Counted from the first letter of the stretch, positions 37,571 to 45,762 are shown. The stretch is 64,000 nt of DNA from Aurantiacibacter sp. MUD11 (GCF_026967575.1 NZ_CP114054.1:2170001-2234000), one strand, 5' to 3'. Made by a program: numbers and translations. The notes: generated by a model not told the origin, from the letters alone.

Positions 37571-38584
37571 TCATGTCGGGACGGCCTCGAGCAGGTGGTG
37601 GTTGTCGGACAGCTCCACCATGCGTGTCAAAGCCAAACCGCCGTGCGCCAGCAACTCGGCAAATTGCGAGCGGGTGCGTTCGCGCCCGTCCCACAGCATC
37701 ATCGTCATGTCGCCATAGAGCGCCACGGCATGGCCGGGATCGGCCTCAACCTTTTCCGGCATGACCTTCTCGATCACCACCACCGTGCCGCCCGATGCGC
37801 GCGCGGCCTCGCCCACGCGCTGCACGATTTGCCGGGCAGGTTCCTCTGCCCAGTCGTGAAGGATGTACTTGAGCACGTAGCAATCGGCCGTTTCGGGCAG
37901 CGGTTCGAAAAAGCTGGCGGTGACGAAGCGCGCGCGGTCGGCCACGCCTTCGCGGGCGAAATAGGCTTCCGCCCCGTCGCGCGCATGGGCCATGTCGAGC
38001 ACGCAGCCCCGCGCCTGCGGGGCCGCCTGCAACAGTGTGGCCAGCACGGCGCCGTAGCCGCCGCCGACGTCCATGATGCTGGCGAAGCGGGCGAAGTCGT
38101 AAAGCTCGGCCGCCTGCGCCGCGAACCGGCGCGAATTGTCGACCATGGCCTGGTTGAACACGGCGGCAGCCTCAGCGTCTTCGTCCAGTCCGGCGAAACC
38201 TTCGGGCCCGTACTTGATATGTGCGGGCGGCTTTCCCTTGGTCACGCACTCGTGCAGTTCGGCAAAGGCCGGGGAAAGCTGGGTGCCGACATGCAGTGCC
38301 ATGCCCTTCAGGCTTTCCGGATGATCCGCCCGCAGGCGCTCTCCCATCGGCGTCAGCGCGAAGCTATCGTCGCCCAGGTCGCGCACCAGCCCGATCGAGG
38401 CGAGAGCGCGCAGGAAGCGGGCCAGCGCCTCCGCATCGGCACCGATGGCGGCGGCAAGGCCGGCGGCCTGGCAGCCGCTGTCGTCCATCGCATCGGCTAC
38501 CCCCAACCTCGCGGCGGCAATGGCCATGTGCGGTTTCCAGTAGCCCGCGATCAGGTTGCGCAGATCGTCTTGCGCTGCGCTCAT
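37571..38584 (-). CDS. Class I O-methyltransferase (hydroxyneurosporene/plant-OMT type)
   Basis: A 337-residue SAM-dependent O-methyltransferase: N-terminal winged-helix dimerisation domain (residues about 10-110), SAM motif SIMDVGGGYGAVLATL near residue 170, and the catalytic His in LKYILHDWAEE with a later VVVIEKVMPE strand. It should methylate a phenolic or enolic hydroxyl. This is surprising in a degradative operon, where demethylation is expected. Start overlaps the ligW stop by four bases, so it is a genuine operon member. Confidence 0.87.
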   Translation of the reverse strand: MSAAQDDLRNLIAGYWKPHMAIAAARLGVADAMDDSGCQAAGLAAAIGADAEALARFLRALASIGLVRDLGDDSFALTPMGERLRADHPESLKGMALHVGTQLSPAFAELHECVTKGKPPAHIKYGPEGFAGLDEDAEAAAVFNQAMVDNSRRFAAQAAELYDFARFASIMDVGGGYGAVLATLLQAAPQARGCVLDMAHARDGAEAYFAREGVADRARFVTASFFEPLPETADCYVLKYILHDWAEEPARQIVQRVGEAARASGGTVVVIEKVMPEKVEADPGHAVALYGDMTMMLWDGRERTRSQFAELLAHGGLALTRMVELSDNHHLLEAVPT

Positions 38585-39636
38585 ATGCCGAACAGCTTTT
38601 CCGCGTTGGTCTGGAAGAACTTGACCTTCTGTTCGTGCGGGATGTCCATCGCGTCCAGCAGGCGGACCTCATCGGGCACGAACTGGTAGGGATAGTCCAT
38701 CGCGTAGCAGACGCGGTCCTCGCCCATCACTTCCATCATCAGCTTGATCGAGGCGGGCGAGGGCAAGCCGGAATTGGTGCCCCACAGGTTGTTGCGCAGA
38801 TAATGGTGCAGGCTGTGCTGCAACGGCTTCAGGCGCGGGTAGCGGTTGGAGCGCACGCCGGCGTTGAACATGTAGTTGAAGCGGTCGATCCAGAACGGCA
38901 CCCCTTCGCAGCCGTGGCCCAGCACCAGCTGCAGCGAGGGATAGCGGTCGAACACGCCCGTCGTCAGCAGGCGCAGCGCGTGATAGCTCGTCTCCATCGC
39001 GAAGCCGAAGATCGCGCCTTCGAGCCCGGCATCCACCATGCCGCCGATCATGTCGTCGGGCGGGCCCTGCGGGTGGATGTAGAGCGGGATGTCCATGTCC
39101 GCACAGGCGCGCAGGATCGGGTCGAACTGTTCCTCGTCGAGGTAGTGCCCGTGGGTGTGCGAGTTCACCTGCACGCCGACGAAGCCGAGTTCCTCCTTGC
39201 CGCGCCGCAGTTCCTGCGCCGACCATTCGGGGTCCTGCGGGCAGATCGCGGTCATGCCGATGAAGCGATCCGGATGACGTTCGCAGGCGGTAGCGAGATG
39301 GTCATTGCCGCGGGTGACGATGCCCTTCGCCTCGTCGAGGTCGAACAGCGACTGCACGCCGGGACTGGTTATCGCCAGCACCGCCTTGTCGATGCCGCTT
39401 TCGTCCATGGCCGCCAGGCGCAGTTCGCCAAGGTCAAGCAGGCGTTCGCGGATGAAGGTGGTGCGCTCGGACGGGCTGGTGCCGTAGAAGCCCCACAGCG
39501 AAACCGTGCCCTTGTCGGCACGGCCTTCCTTCACCAGCCGGAGGATTGCATCCAGCTGCTCGGCGGTGCCGAAGGCTTCCTCGGTGGCAATGCGCAGATA
39601 GCCGTGCTGGCCGCCGGTCTTCAGTTCAGTCGTCAC
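38581..39636 (-). CDS. ligW: LigW-type 5-carboxyvanillate decarboxylase (amidohydrolase superfamily)
   Basis: A 351-residue metal-dependent TIM-barrel decarboxylase. Counting from the ATG at 39636 gives E19 (ATEEAF), H188 (LYIHPQ) and D314 (YAMDYPYQ), which are the Mn ligands and base I recall for LigW, plus R58, H241 and R252, which in LigW contact the substrate carboxylate and ring. The N-terminal YLRIATEEAF and SLWGFYGTSPSER blocks are LigW-like. LigW converts 5-carboxyvanillate to vanillate, late in biphenyl and phenylcoumaran catabolism. A related gamma-resorcylate-type substrate remains possible. Co-operonic with OMT and VAO-type oxidase. Confidence 0.87.
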   Translation of the reverse strand: MTTELKTGGQHGYLRIATEEAFGTAEQLDAILRLVKEGRADKGTVSLWGFYGTSPSERTTFIRERLLDLGELRLAAMDESGIDKAVLAITSPGVQSLFDLDEAKGIVTRGNDHLATACERHPDRFIGMTAICPQDPEWSAQELRRGKEELGFVGVQVNSHTHGHYLDEEQFDPILRACADMDIPLYIHPQGPPDDMIGGMVDAGLEGAIFGFAMETSYHALRLLTTGVFDRYPSLQLVLGHGCEGVPFWIDRFNYMFNAGVRSNRYPRLKPLQHSLHHYLRNNLWGTNSGLPSPASIKLMMEVMGEDRVCYAMDYPYQFVPDEVRLLDAMDIPHEQKVKFFQTNAEKLFGI

Positions 39637-39639
39637 GTG

Positions 39640-41184
39640 TCACCTCATGTTCGCGGGCCAGATGCCCTGCTTGCCCGGCGACAGGATGCCGTTGGGATCG
39701 AGGCAGTCCTTGATCTTCTCGGCAAAGCGCCGCTGGGCGTTGTTGTTGAAATCGTAGAGACCGGCGACCTCGTCCATGAAATCGAGGTGGCTGCGATACT
39801 CGCCGTAGCCAAGCTTGGCGGCCGGTTCGAGCATGGCCTTGGTCGCGGCATAGGCCTCGCGCGTCTGCGCCTCGTTCTTGGTGTCGAACACGATCAGCGC
39901 GACGTGGATCATCGCCCGCTTGCCGACGATGATCGCCGCGGAATAGTCGAGGTTGCGCTCGTTCAACACCTTGCGGGTGAGATCGCGGATGGCGATCCCG
40001 TCCTTCCCGGCAATCGGCATGGCGCAGGAAAAGCCGATGTGTCCGCCTTCCTCGCCGCCGTACCAGCGCGTCATCTGGTCGAGCGCCATCGAGGGGATGC
40101 CCGCCTGCACCACGTGGTGCGGGTTGGTCATCTCGGGCAGGTTGTGGCCATCGTATTCCTCGAACACCACGCTGGCGCCGGGAATGGTGGCGAAGGCCGC
40201 CTCGATCTTGGCGCGGTTGTGCGCGACGACCGGCGCATCGCCCTGCACCGCAAAACGCATCACCCAACGGCCGAAGCCGGGGGTGGCGGCGATCCTGTCG
40301 ATCACTTCCTCGGGGATCGAATCCTCGCCCTCGTACCATTCCTTGCGTTCACCAAAGGCGCTGGCGGCGCAGACGGCGTTGATGATCATCGGCTGGTTGG
40401 AAATCGTCCCGTCGATCATCAGCGGGCGCAGCACCTCGAGGAATTTGCCGTAGTTCTCCTCGTTGTCGAGCATGAACCAGCCGGGGCAGTAGACCTCCGG
40501 CGCGTGCATCAACGCGACGCCCATCTTGGTGACGATGCCGAAGTTCGACTGGGTGAAGATGCCGTCCCAGCTTGGTCCCGCCGAATGCGGGTAGACCAGC
40601 CAGTTGTGCGGATTGCTCATCCCGCCCATGCCGGTGCGCAGCAGGTCGCCATCGGGCAGCACGACCTCGAGGCCGCAATGCTGGCCCCAGTGGTCGCCAA
40701 GCGGGGTGTAGCCCACGCCATGCTCCAGCGCGTTGCCGATGATGGAGCCGCCGCCAAGGTCGGGGCAGGACATCCACAGCTTGGAGCCGGTGGCCTTGAG
40801 GTGATCGTAGAGGTCGAAGAAGCGCACGCCGGGTTCGACCAGCGCCATGCAGTTTTCCTCGTCCACCTCCAGCACGCGGTTCATCCGGCGCAAGCTGACC
40901 GTGAAGCTTTCCGACACGCGCGGCGCTCCGCCGCCATAGCCCTTGTTGCGGCCCTGGCTGCTGGTCCAGATCGGAGTGCCGTGCTCGTTCGCGATGCGGA
41001 CGACAGCCTGCACTTCCTCCACGCTGCCCGGCATCAGCACCGCGCCGGGGCGATACCATTCGCCCGGCGGGCCCATGGGATCGCCATGGTCCGCCATCTG
41101 CTCTTCGGTGGTGAGGACATGCTCGCTGCCGAGTGCGTCCTGCATCGCCTGAAGCGCTGCGCTGGTGATCAACTGGCTCGCCAT
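39640..41184 (-). CDS. Vanillyl-alcohol-oxidase-type FAD enzyme (4-hydroxyphenyl oxidase)
   Basis: A 514-residue flavoprotein of the VAO/eugenol oxidase/4-cresol methylhydroxylase family. It has the PP-loop WTSSQGRNKGYGGG (about 73-86), CPDLGGGSIIGN with D142 at the place of VAO Asp170, GVGYTPLGDHWGQHCGLEVVLPDG, H382 (GGHIGFS) at the position of the covalent FAD His422, and GEYRSHLDFMD matching the VAO substrate-site Tyr/Arg. A covalent His favours an oxidase over the cytochrome-dependent cresol enzyme (which uses Tyr), and no cytochrome subunit is adjacent. Likely oxidises a 4-hydroxybenzyl or 4-hydroxyphenylpropanoid alcohol to aldehyde. Confidence 0.88.
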   Translation of the reverse strand: MASQLITSAALQAMQDALGSEHVLTTEEQMADHGDPMGPPGEWYRPGAVLMPGSVEEVQAVVRIANEHGTPIWTSSQGRNKGYGGGAPRVSESFTVSLRRMNRVLEVDEENCMALVEPGVRFFDLYDHLKATGSKLWMSCPDLGGGSIIGNALEHGVGYTPLGDHWGQHCGLEVVLPDGDLLRTGMGGMSNPHNWLVYPHSAGPSWDGIFTQSNFGIVTKMGVALMHAPEVYCPGWFMLDNEENYGKFLEVLRPLMIDGTISNQPMIINAVCAASAFGERKEWYEGEDSIPEEVIDRIAATPGFGRWVMRFAVQGDAPVVAHNRAKIEAAFATIPGASVVFEEYDGHNLPEMTNPHHVVQAGIPSMALDQMTRWYGGEEGGHIGFSCAMPIAGKDGIAIRDLTRKVLNERNLDYSAAIIVGKRAMIHVALIVFDTKNEAQTREAYAATKAMLEPAAKLGYGEYRSHLDFMDEVAGLYDFNNNAQRRFAEKIKDCLDPNGILSPGKQGIWPANMR

Positions 41185-41223
41185 CGTCCTCTCCCCCGAC
41201 TTTCAGCCCTCGCTCTCTCGGGG

Positions 41224-42654
41224 TCAGCCCTCGTGGACTGCCTTGACGACCATGCAGGCCTTCACGCCTTCGGGGCCGTCCTCGCTGCCGTGGCCGGACC
41301 ATTGCACGCCCTGGAACGGGGCGTCGGGGCCGGCGATCATGTGGGTGTTGAGGCCCATCATGCCGACCTCGATCTCGTCCGCCAGGCGGCGCTGGCGCAT
41401 CACGTCGTTGGTCCAGGCGAAACCGGCCAGGCCATAGGGCAGGCGGTTGGCCTCGGCGATCATGTCGTCCTCGCTGCGGAACGGGTTGATCAGGGCGAGC
41501 GGGCCGAACGGCTCCTCGTTCATCACCTCGGCATCCAGCGGAACTTCGCTGAGCACGGTCGGCTGGAAGAAATAGCCCTGGTTGCCGATGCGTTCACCAC
41601 CGGTGTTGACCCTGGCACCCTTCGCCTTCGCGTCGGCGACGAATTTCTCCATCGCATCGGGGCGGCGCGGGTTGGCCATGGGGCCCATCTGCGTACCTGC
41701 TTCGAGGCCGTCGCCAACCTTGGTGGCGGCAAGCCGCTGGGCCATGCCGTCGCGGAACTTCTCGAAGACGTTTTCCTGCACGATGAAGCGCGTCGGGCTG
41801 ACGCAGACCTGCCCGGCATTGCGCGTCTTGCCGACGGCAGCGGTTTCCAGCACGCGGTCGACATCGACATCGTCGAACACCAGCACCGGGCCATGCCCGC
41901 CCAGTTCCATGGTGGTGCGGATCATGTTGTCCGCCGCCAGCTTGGCAAGGTGCTTGCCGACCACGGTCGAGCCGGTGAACGACAGCTTGCGGATGATCGG
42001 CGAGGACAGCAGGTGGCGGCTGACTTCATCAGGCACGCCGAACACGGCCTGCGCGACTTCCTTGGGCAGGCCCGCATCGTACAGCGTCTGCAGGATGCCG
42101 AGCGCCGAAGCCGGGGTTTCCTCGGCACACTTGAGGATGATCGAGCAGCCCGCGGCTACCGCCGCGCCCAGCTTGCGGCTGGGGTTGCCAAGCGGGAAGT
42201 TCCACGGGGCGAAGGCGGCGACGGGGCCGACCGGCTCCCATCGCACCACGCTGCGCTGGCCCACCGGGCGCACCAGTTCGCGGCCGTAGATGCGCTGGCA
42301 CTCGCCCGCGGCGAAATCGAACCAGCCGGCAGAGGCCATGCATTCCATCTTCGCTTCGGGGAAGGGCTTGCCTTCTTCCATGGTGGCCACTCGAGCGAGG
42401 TCGTCGGCGCGTTCGCGGATCAGCGCGGCGGCCTTGTGGAGCACTGCGGCGCGTTCCGCCGCGGGCGTGTAGCGCCAGATCTTGTAACCCTTCTGCGCCA
42501 CCTCCAGCGCCCGGTCGAGGTCCGCCGGGTCTGCCAGCGGCAGTTCGGCCAGCGTTTCACCGGTGACGGGATTGACGACATCGAAGGTGCGGCGGCCGCC
42601 GCCCGAAACCTTCTCGCCGTCGATGATCATGTGGAGGCTGGGATATTGGGTCAT
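41224..42654 (-). CDS. NAD(P)-dependent aldehyde dehydrogenase
   Basis: A 476-residue ALDH superfamily enzyme. The catalytic Glu lies in TMELGGHGPVLVFDDVD and the nucleophile Cys in NAGQVCVSPTRFIVQ; FAPWNFPLGNPSRK and the FTGSTVVGKHL cofactor region are present. I start at 42654 (MTQYPSLHM) because GGAG lies seven bases upstream. Succinate-semialdehyde dehydrogenase-like in sequence, but context points to an aromatic aldehyde such as vanillin or formylferulate. Second gene of the operon, about 96 bases after the NTF2-like gene. Confidence 0.92.
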   Translation of the reverse strand: MTQYPSLHMIIDGEKVSGGGRRTFDVVNPVTGETLAELPLADPADLDRALEVAQKGYKIWRYTPAAERAAVLHKAAALIRERADDLARVATMEEGKPFPEAKMECMASAGWFDFAAGECQRIYGRELVRPVGQRSVVRWEPVGPVAAFAPWNFPLGNPSRKLGAAVAAGCSIILKCAEETPASALGILQTLYDAGLPKEVAQAVFGVPDEVSRHLLSSPIIRKLSFTGSTVVGKHLAKLAADNMIRTTMELGGHGPVLVFDDVDVDRVLETAAVGKTRNAGQVCVSPTRFIVQENVFEKFRDGMAQRLAATKVGDGLEAGTQMGPMANPRRPDAMEKFVADAKAKGARVNTGGERIGNQGYFFQPTVLSEVPLDAEVMNEEPFGPLALINPFRSEDDMIAEANRLPYGLAGFAWTNDVMRQRRLADEIEVGMMGLNTHMIAGPDAPFQGVQWSGHGSEDGPEGVKACMVVKAVHEG

Positions 42655-42750
42655 CAAAATCTCCATTCGTCCCCGGCTGGCCGGAGAGGCATTGGCGCAG
42701 TCGTGCCCGCGCTTGTGGCGGGCACGATCAGTTGGCAGCTGGAAAGGGCC

Positions 42751-43491
42751 TTAGCCCTTCGCCTTCTCGCGCGCCACATCGCCTTCCCAGCGATCCGCCT
42801 TCATTTCCTCACCCGTGATCGGGTGCTTCATGTGGAAGGGTAGCAGCTTGTGGGTCGGCCACAGCCAGTGGTCGTCGATCAGCGCGTCCGGACCGGACGG
42901 GTCTTCGGGATAGAGCACCTTGGGGAAGGGCACGTATTCGGCCTCGGTATAGGCCCAGCCCTTTTCGAAGTCGGCGTGCCAGTGCGGGAAGTAGTTCAGG
43001 ACGTGGATGCGCCACTTGCCGTCTTCACCCTTCTTGTAGGTGTTCTCGTAGAGGCCGCCTTCCCACCACTGGCGGACCTTCAGGTGCGGCGCGTCACCCT
43101 GGTAATCGACATGGCGACCGGCCTGCATCGTGGAACGGCCGCGCAGGCGCGCGGTCTTGCCGTCGGGATCGATGTCGATGATCGTCTGGATCTGCGGGTG
43201 ATCCAGCAGGAAGCCGTCGATCGGGCCGTTGTTGTTGTAGGTGAAGCGCTTGCGGAAGCGGTCGACATAAAGGCGGCGGACGCCTTCCTTGCCCTTCCAC
43301 ACCCCGCCGAAGAAGCGCACTTCGCCATCGTCGGTGAACAGGTCCACCACCTGGTCGTACATGCATTTGTCGATGAGGTAGCCGTAGAGGTACTGCAGCT
43401 TCTTGACGTCCAGCTCGTCCTCGCGCTGGGTCAGGCGCTTGTCCATCTCCGCCAGCTTCGCTTCGAGCGCGGCGATACGATCGTCCGACAT
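42751..43491 (-). CDS. NTF2/SnoaL-like protein, candidate cofactor-independent lignin-dimer lyase
   Basis: A 246-residue protein: N-terminal coiled segment (DDRIAALEAKLAEMDKRL), then an NTF2-like fold from about residue 25 (LYGYLIDKCMYDQVVDLFTDDGEVRFFG), with an extended C-terminal part rich in His, Trp and Pro (FPHWHADFEKGWAYTEAEY). I start at 43491 because GGGAGAGA precedes it and the upstream codons run through the operator. From memory, sphingomonad LdpA, a diarylpropane gamma-formaldehyde lyase, is an NTF2-family protein of similar size that makes lignostilbene. This gene could be an LdpA-type lyase or a related decarboxylase. First gene of the catabolic operon, right after the shared operator. 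Confidence 0.75.
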   Translation of the reverse strand: MSDDRIAALEAKLAEMDKRLTQREDELDVKKLQYLYGYLIDKCMYDQVVDLFTDDGEVRFFGGVWKGKEGVRRLYVDRFRKRFTYNNNGPIDGFLLDHPQIQTIIDIDPDGKTARLRGRSTMQAGRHVDYQGDAPHLKVRQWWEGGLYENTYKKGEDGKWRIHVLNYFPHWHADFEKGWAYTEAEYVPFPKVLYPEDPSGPDALIDDHWLWPTHKLLPFHMKHPITGEEMKADRWEGDVAREKAKG

Positions 43492-43506
43492 ACCGATTCT
43501 CTCCCA

Positions 43507-43528
43507 ATTTGTATGTTCCACTTACAAT
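43507..43528. promoter_or_regulatory. Shared operator, copy 2 (catabolic operon promoter)
   Basis: On the minus strand the 19-bp core is TTGTAAGTGGAACATACAA (43509-43527), a TTGTA-N9-TACAA inverted-repeat form here with symmetric ends. It matches the element at 23908-23929 at 19 of 22 positions. It lies 16 bases upstream of the NTF2-like gene start and also 50 bases upstream of the divergent gene at 43580. Confidence 0.7.
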
Positions 43529-43579
43529 TGCGGAGAGGTGCGAATAGAGTCAATGTCGATTGCTCTGGGGGAGGATGCA

Positions 43580-44107
43580 ATGACACGATATTCCGACAGC
43601 TACGCGCAGGACCGCGCGGAGATCGAAGACCTGATGGCGCGCTACCTGTTCGCCATGGACTGGAACGATTTCGATACCTACGCCGACACCTTCACCGAGG
43701 ACGGCACGCTGGAATTCGCGCGCGGCGCGGTGACCGGGCGGGAAAACATCCGCGCGGCGGCCAAGGGCTTCAAGGAAGCGGTGGCGGACATCTACACCGA
43801 TGTCGATGGCAACCCGGCGGTGTTGCGGCACATCCTCTGCCACTCGGCCATCCGGGTGGAAGGCGACAGGGCCTGGCACACCGGCATGTGGTTCGAAACC
43901 GCGAACGACGGCCCGCGCACGCCTGACGGCAGCCGCCTCACGCCCACGCTGGGCACCTTCGGCATCTACGAAGACGAGCTGGTGCGGGTCGATGGCGAGT
44001 GGAAGTTCTCCTATCGCAACATCCGCAACGAGTTCCTGCCGGGCCGCGCGTCCCCGGCCGAGAATCCCGTCGCGCTGATGGATCGCAAGGCGGATGGTGC
44101 AGGTTAA
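43580..44107 (+). CDS. SnoaL/NTF2-like protein
   Basis: A 175-residue single-domain NTF2-like protein (MTRYSDSYAQDRAEIEDLMARYLFAMDWNDFDTYADTFTEDGTLEF). Helices 1-2 with Tyr/Asp pattern, then the strands with RHILCHSAIRVEG and a His pair that could line the cone. A strong GGGGGAGGA site precedes the ATG at 43580. Divergent from the first NTF2-like gene across the shared operator, so probably in the same regulon. Possible cofactor-less isomerase, lyase or dehydratase; activity unknown. Confidence 0.8.
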   Translation: MTRYSDSYAQDRAEIEDLMARYLFAMDWNDFDTYADTFTEDGTLEFARGAVTGRENIRAAAKGFKEAVADIYTDVDGNPAVLRHILCHSAIRVEGDRAWHTGMWFETANDGPRTPDGSRLTPTLGTFGIYEDELVRVDGEWKFSYRNIRNEFLPGRASPAENPVALMDRKADGAG

Positions 44108-44132
44108 GGTTCGACCCGCTAGGAAGGACCGC

Positions 44133-44501
44133 ATGAACCGGATTGTCCTTGCTCTCGCGCTTGCCGCTACCGCCGTCAGCGCGCCGCCCCCCGTGCTGGC
44201 GCAGCAGGCAGACCTGCCGCAGGTGAGCCTGGACCATCGCATGCTGCTGCGTTGCTCCGCCGCCTTCGCGCTGGTCGCCTTCGCGCAAGCCTCGGGCAAC
44301 GAGACGGGCACGCGCTATCCCGACGTGACGGAAAGCGGGCGCGAGTTCTTCGTGCGCGCCTCGGCCCAGGTGATGGACGAGGCCGGGCTCGACCGCACGC
44401 AGATCGAGGCGCTGCTCAATGCCGAAGCGCAGGCGCTGTGGGACGAAGGCTCGATCGACCAGGTCATGCCGGTCTGCCTGCCCATGCTTCCACCGGAATA
44501 A
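44133..44501 (+). CDS. Small exported protein of unknown function
   Basis: A 122-residue protein with a signal peptide (MNRIVLALALAATAVSA, cleavage near 17-24) and a mature part of about 98 residues containing two Cys (C42 region LLRCSAAFALVAF and MPVCLPMLP), possibly disulfide-bonded. AGGAAGGA precedes the ATG at 44133. It follows the NTF2-like gene by 25 bases and may be co-transcribed. I do not recognise a family. Confidence 0.65.
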   Translation: MNRIVLALALAATAVSAPPPVLAQQADLPQVSLDHRMLLRCSAAFALVAFAQASGNETGTRYPDVTESGREFFVRASAQVMDEAGLDRTQIEALLNAEAQALWDEGSIDQVMPVCLPMLPPE

Positions 44502-44555
44502 TTGCCTGCGGCGCTGCGTCCGCTGGACCCTTTGTGCATGTTGCTGCATTAGCGA

Positions 44556-45236
44556 ATGGCAACCATGTGGCAGCTCTATTACTTTCCGCTCTGTCCGTTC
44601 AGTCGCAAGGTGCAGCTTGCGCTGAGCGAGAAGAAGGTGCCCTTCACCCTGAAGCTGGCATACCCGTGGCATGACGACGAGGAATTCCACTCGCGCGCGC
44701 CCACGGGCCGCACCCCCGTGCTCGACAATACCGAACGCCGCCTGACGCTGGTCGATAGCCAGGTCATCTGCGAATATTTCGAGGAGACCGAGGACAAGAG
44801 CCCGCTGCTGCCCGGATCGGCCGCCGCGCGTGCGGAAATCCGTCGGCTGGTGGCCATGTTCGACGATGCCCTGTTCGGCGATGTCACCGGGCCGCTGCTG
44901 CACGAGAAGATGAAGAAACGCCTGATCCTGCGCCAGTCGCCTGACAGCCGCGTGCTGCGGCAGGCGACGCGGCTGCTGCACGATCATCTCGACTACATCG
45001 ACTGGCTGATCGACAACCGCCGCTGGCTGGGCGGCGCGCAATTGAGCCTCGCCGATTTCGCCGCCGCCGCGCAGCTTTCGGTGATCGACTATCTCGACTG
45101 CATGGATTGGTCCGGCCACGAACAGGCGCGCGGTTGGTACCGCGTGATGAAGAGCCGCCCCAGCTTCGCTCCGCTGCTGACCCAGAAGATGGAAGGGCTG
45201 CCGGCGCCGAGGCATTATGCGGATGTAAACGCCTAG
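44556..45236 (+). CDS. fzlA: Glutathione S-transferase-fold protein, FzlA-like
   Basis: A 226-residue GST-fold protein: thioredoxin-like domain [20 protein letters not shown], then [26 protein letters not shown], and an all-helical C-terminal domain with [22 protein letters not shown]. The PLCPFSR opening and the C-terminal tail RHYADVNA resemble FzlA, the FtsZ-binding GST homolog that drives constriction in Caulobacter. An ordinary GST cannot be excluded. It precedes msrB by 10 bases, so they probably share a transcript. The start may be 44556 or the ATG at 44565. Confidence 0.75.
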   Translation: MATMWQLYYFPLCPFSRKVQLALSEKKVPFTLKLAYPWHDDEEFHSRAPTGRTPVLDNTERRLTLVDSQVICEYFEETEDKSPLLPGSAAARAEIRRLVAMFDDALFGDVTGPLLHEKMKKRLILRQSPDSRVLRQATRLLHDHLDYIDWLIDNRRWLGGAQLSLADFAAAAQLSVIDYLDCMDWSGHEQARGWYRVMKSRPSFAPLLTQKMEGLPAPRHYADVNA

Positions 45237-45246
45237 GAGAGCAACG

Positions 45247-45657
45247 ATGCCATCCAAGATCACCCTGACCGACGAAGAATGGCGCGAGAAGCTGACGCCG
45301 GAACAATATGCCATCCTGCGGCAGGCGGGCACCGAACGCGCCTTCACCGGCAAGTACGAGAAGAACAAGGCTGCCGGCGAATACAAGTGCGCCGGCTGCG
45401 GCCAGCCGCTGTTCGAAAGCGATGCCAAGTACGACAGCGGTTCGGGCTGGCCGAGCTTCACCTCTCCCGCCGCGGCCGATGCGGTGGAGATGCACCAGGA
45501 CCAGACCCACGGCATGGTCCGCACCGAGGTCGTCTGCTCCCGCTGCGAGGGACACCTGGGCCATGTTTTCCCTGACGGGCCGGGGCCCGATGGCCTGCGC
45601 TATTGCATCAATTCCGCGGCGCTGGATTTCGAACCGGAGGAAAACCCGGGCAACTGA
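45247..45657 (+). CDS. msrB: Peptide-methionine (R)-S-oxide reductase
   Basis: A 136-residue MsrB. Zinc cysteines lie in CAGCGQPLF and [15 protein letters not shown]; the catalytic Cys is in [21 protein letters not shown] sequence (here [13 protein letters not shown]) is the substrate site. Repairs methionine-R-sulfoxide using thioredoxin. The matching MsrA gene lies 13 kb away at 58258. Confidence 0.96.
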   Translation: MPSKITLTDEEWREKLTPEQYAILRQAGTERAFTGKYEKNKAAGEYKCAGCGQPLFESDAKYDSGSGWPSFTSPAAADAVEMHQDQTHGMVRTEVVCSRCEGHLGHVFPDGPGPDGLRYCINSAALDFEPEENPGN

Positions 45658-45762
45658 ACGCGCTTGTCGTTCACGCTGGATTACGTTTCGCCTATGCAAC
45701 ATGGGCGTAAATGGGGACATGACAGGGCGCGCATCGCGCTCGCATTGGGAATTTAGCGGCTT

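Noticed and set aside
38221..42843. A 1540-codon plus-strand frame across the catabolic operon
   Set aside because: It covers five well-supported minus-strand enzymes with conserved catalytic residues and overlapping starts and stops; its own product is low-complexity His/Arg/Ala.
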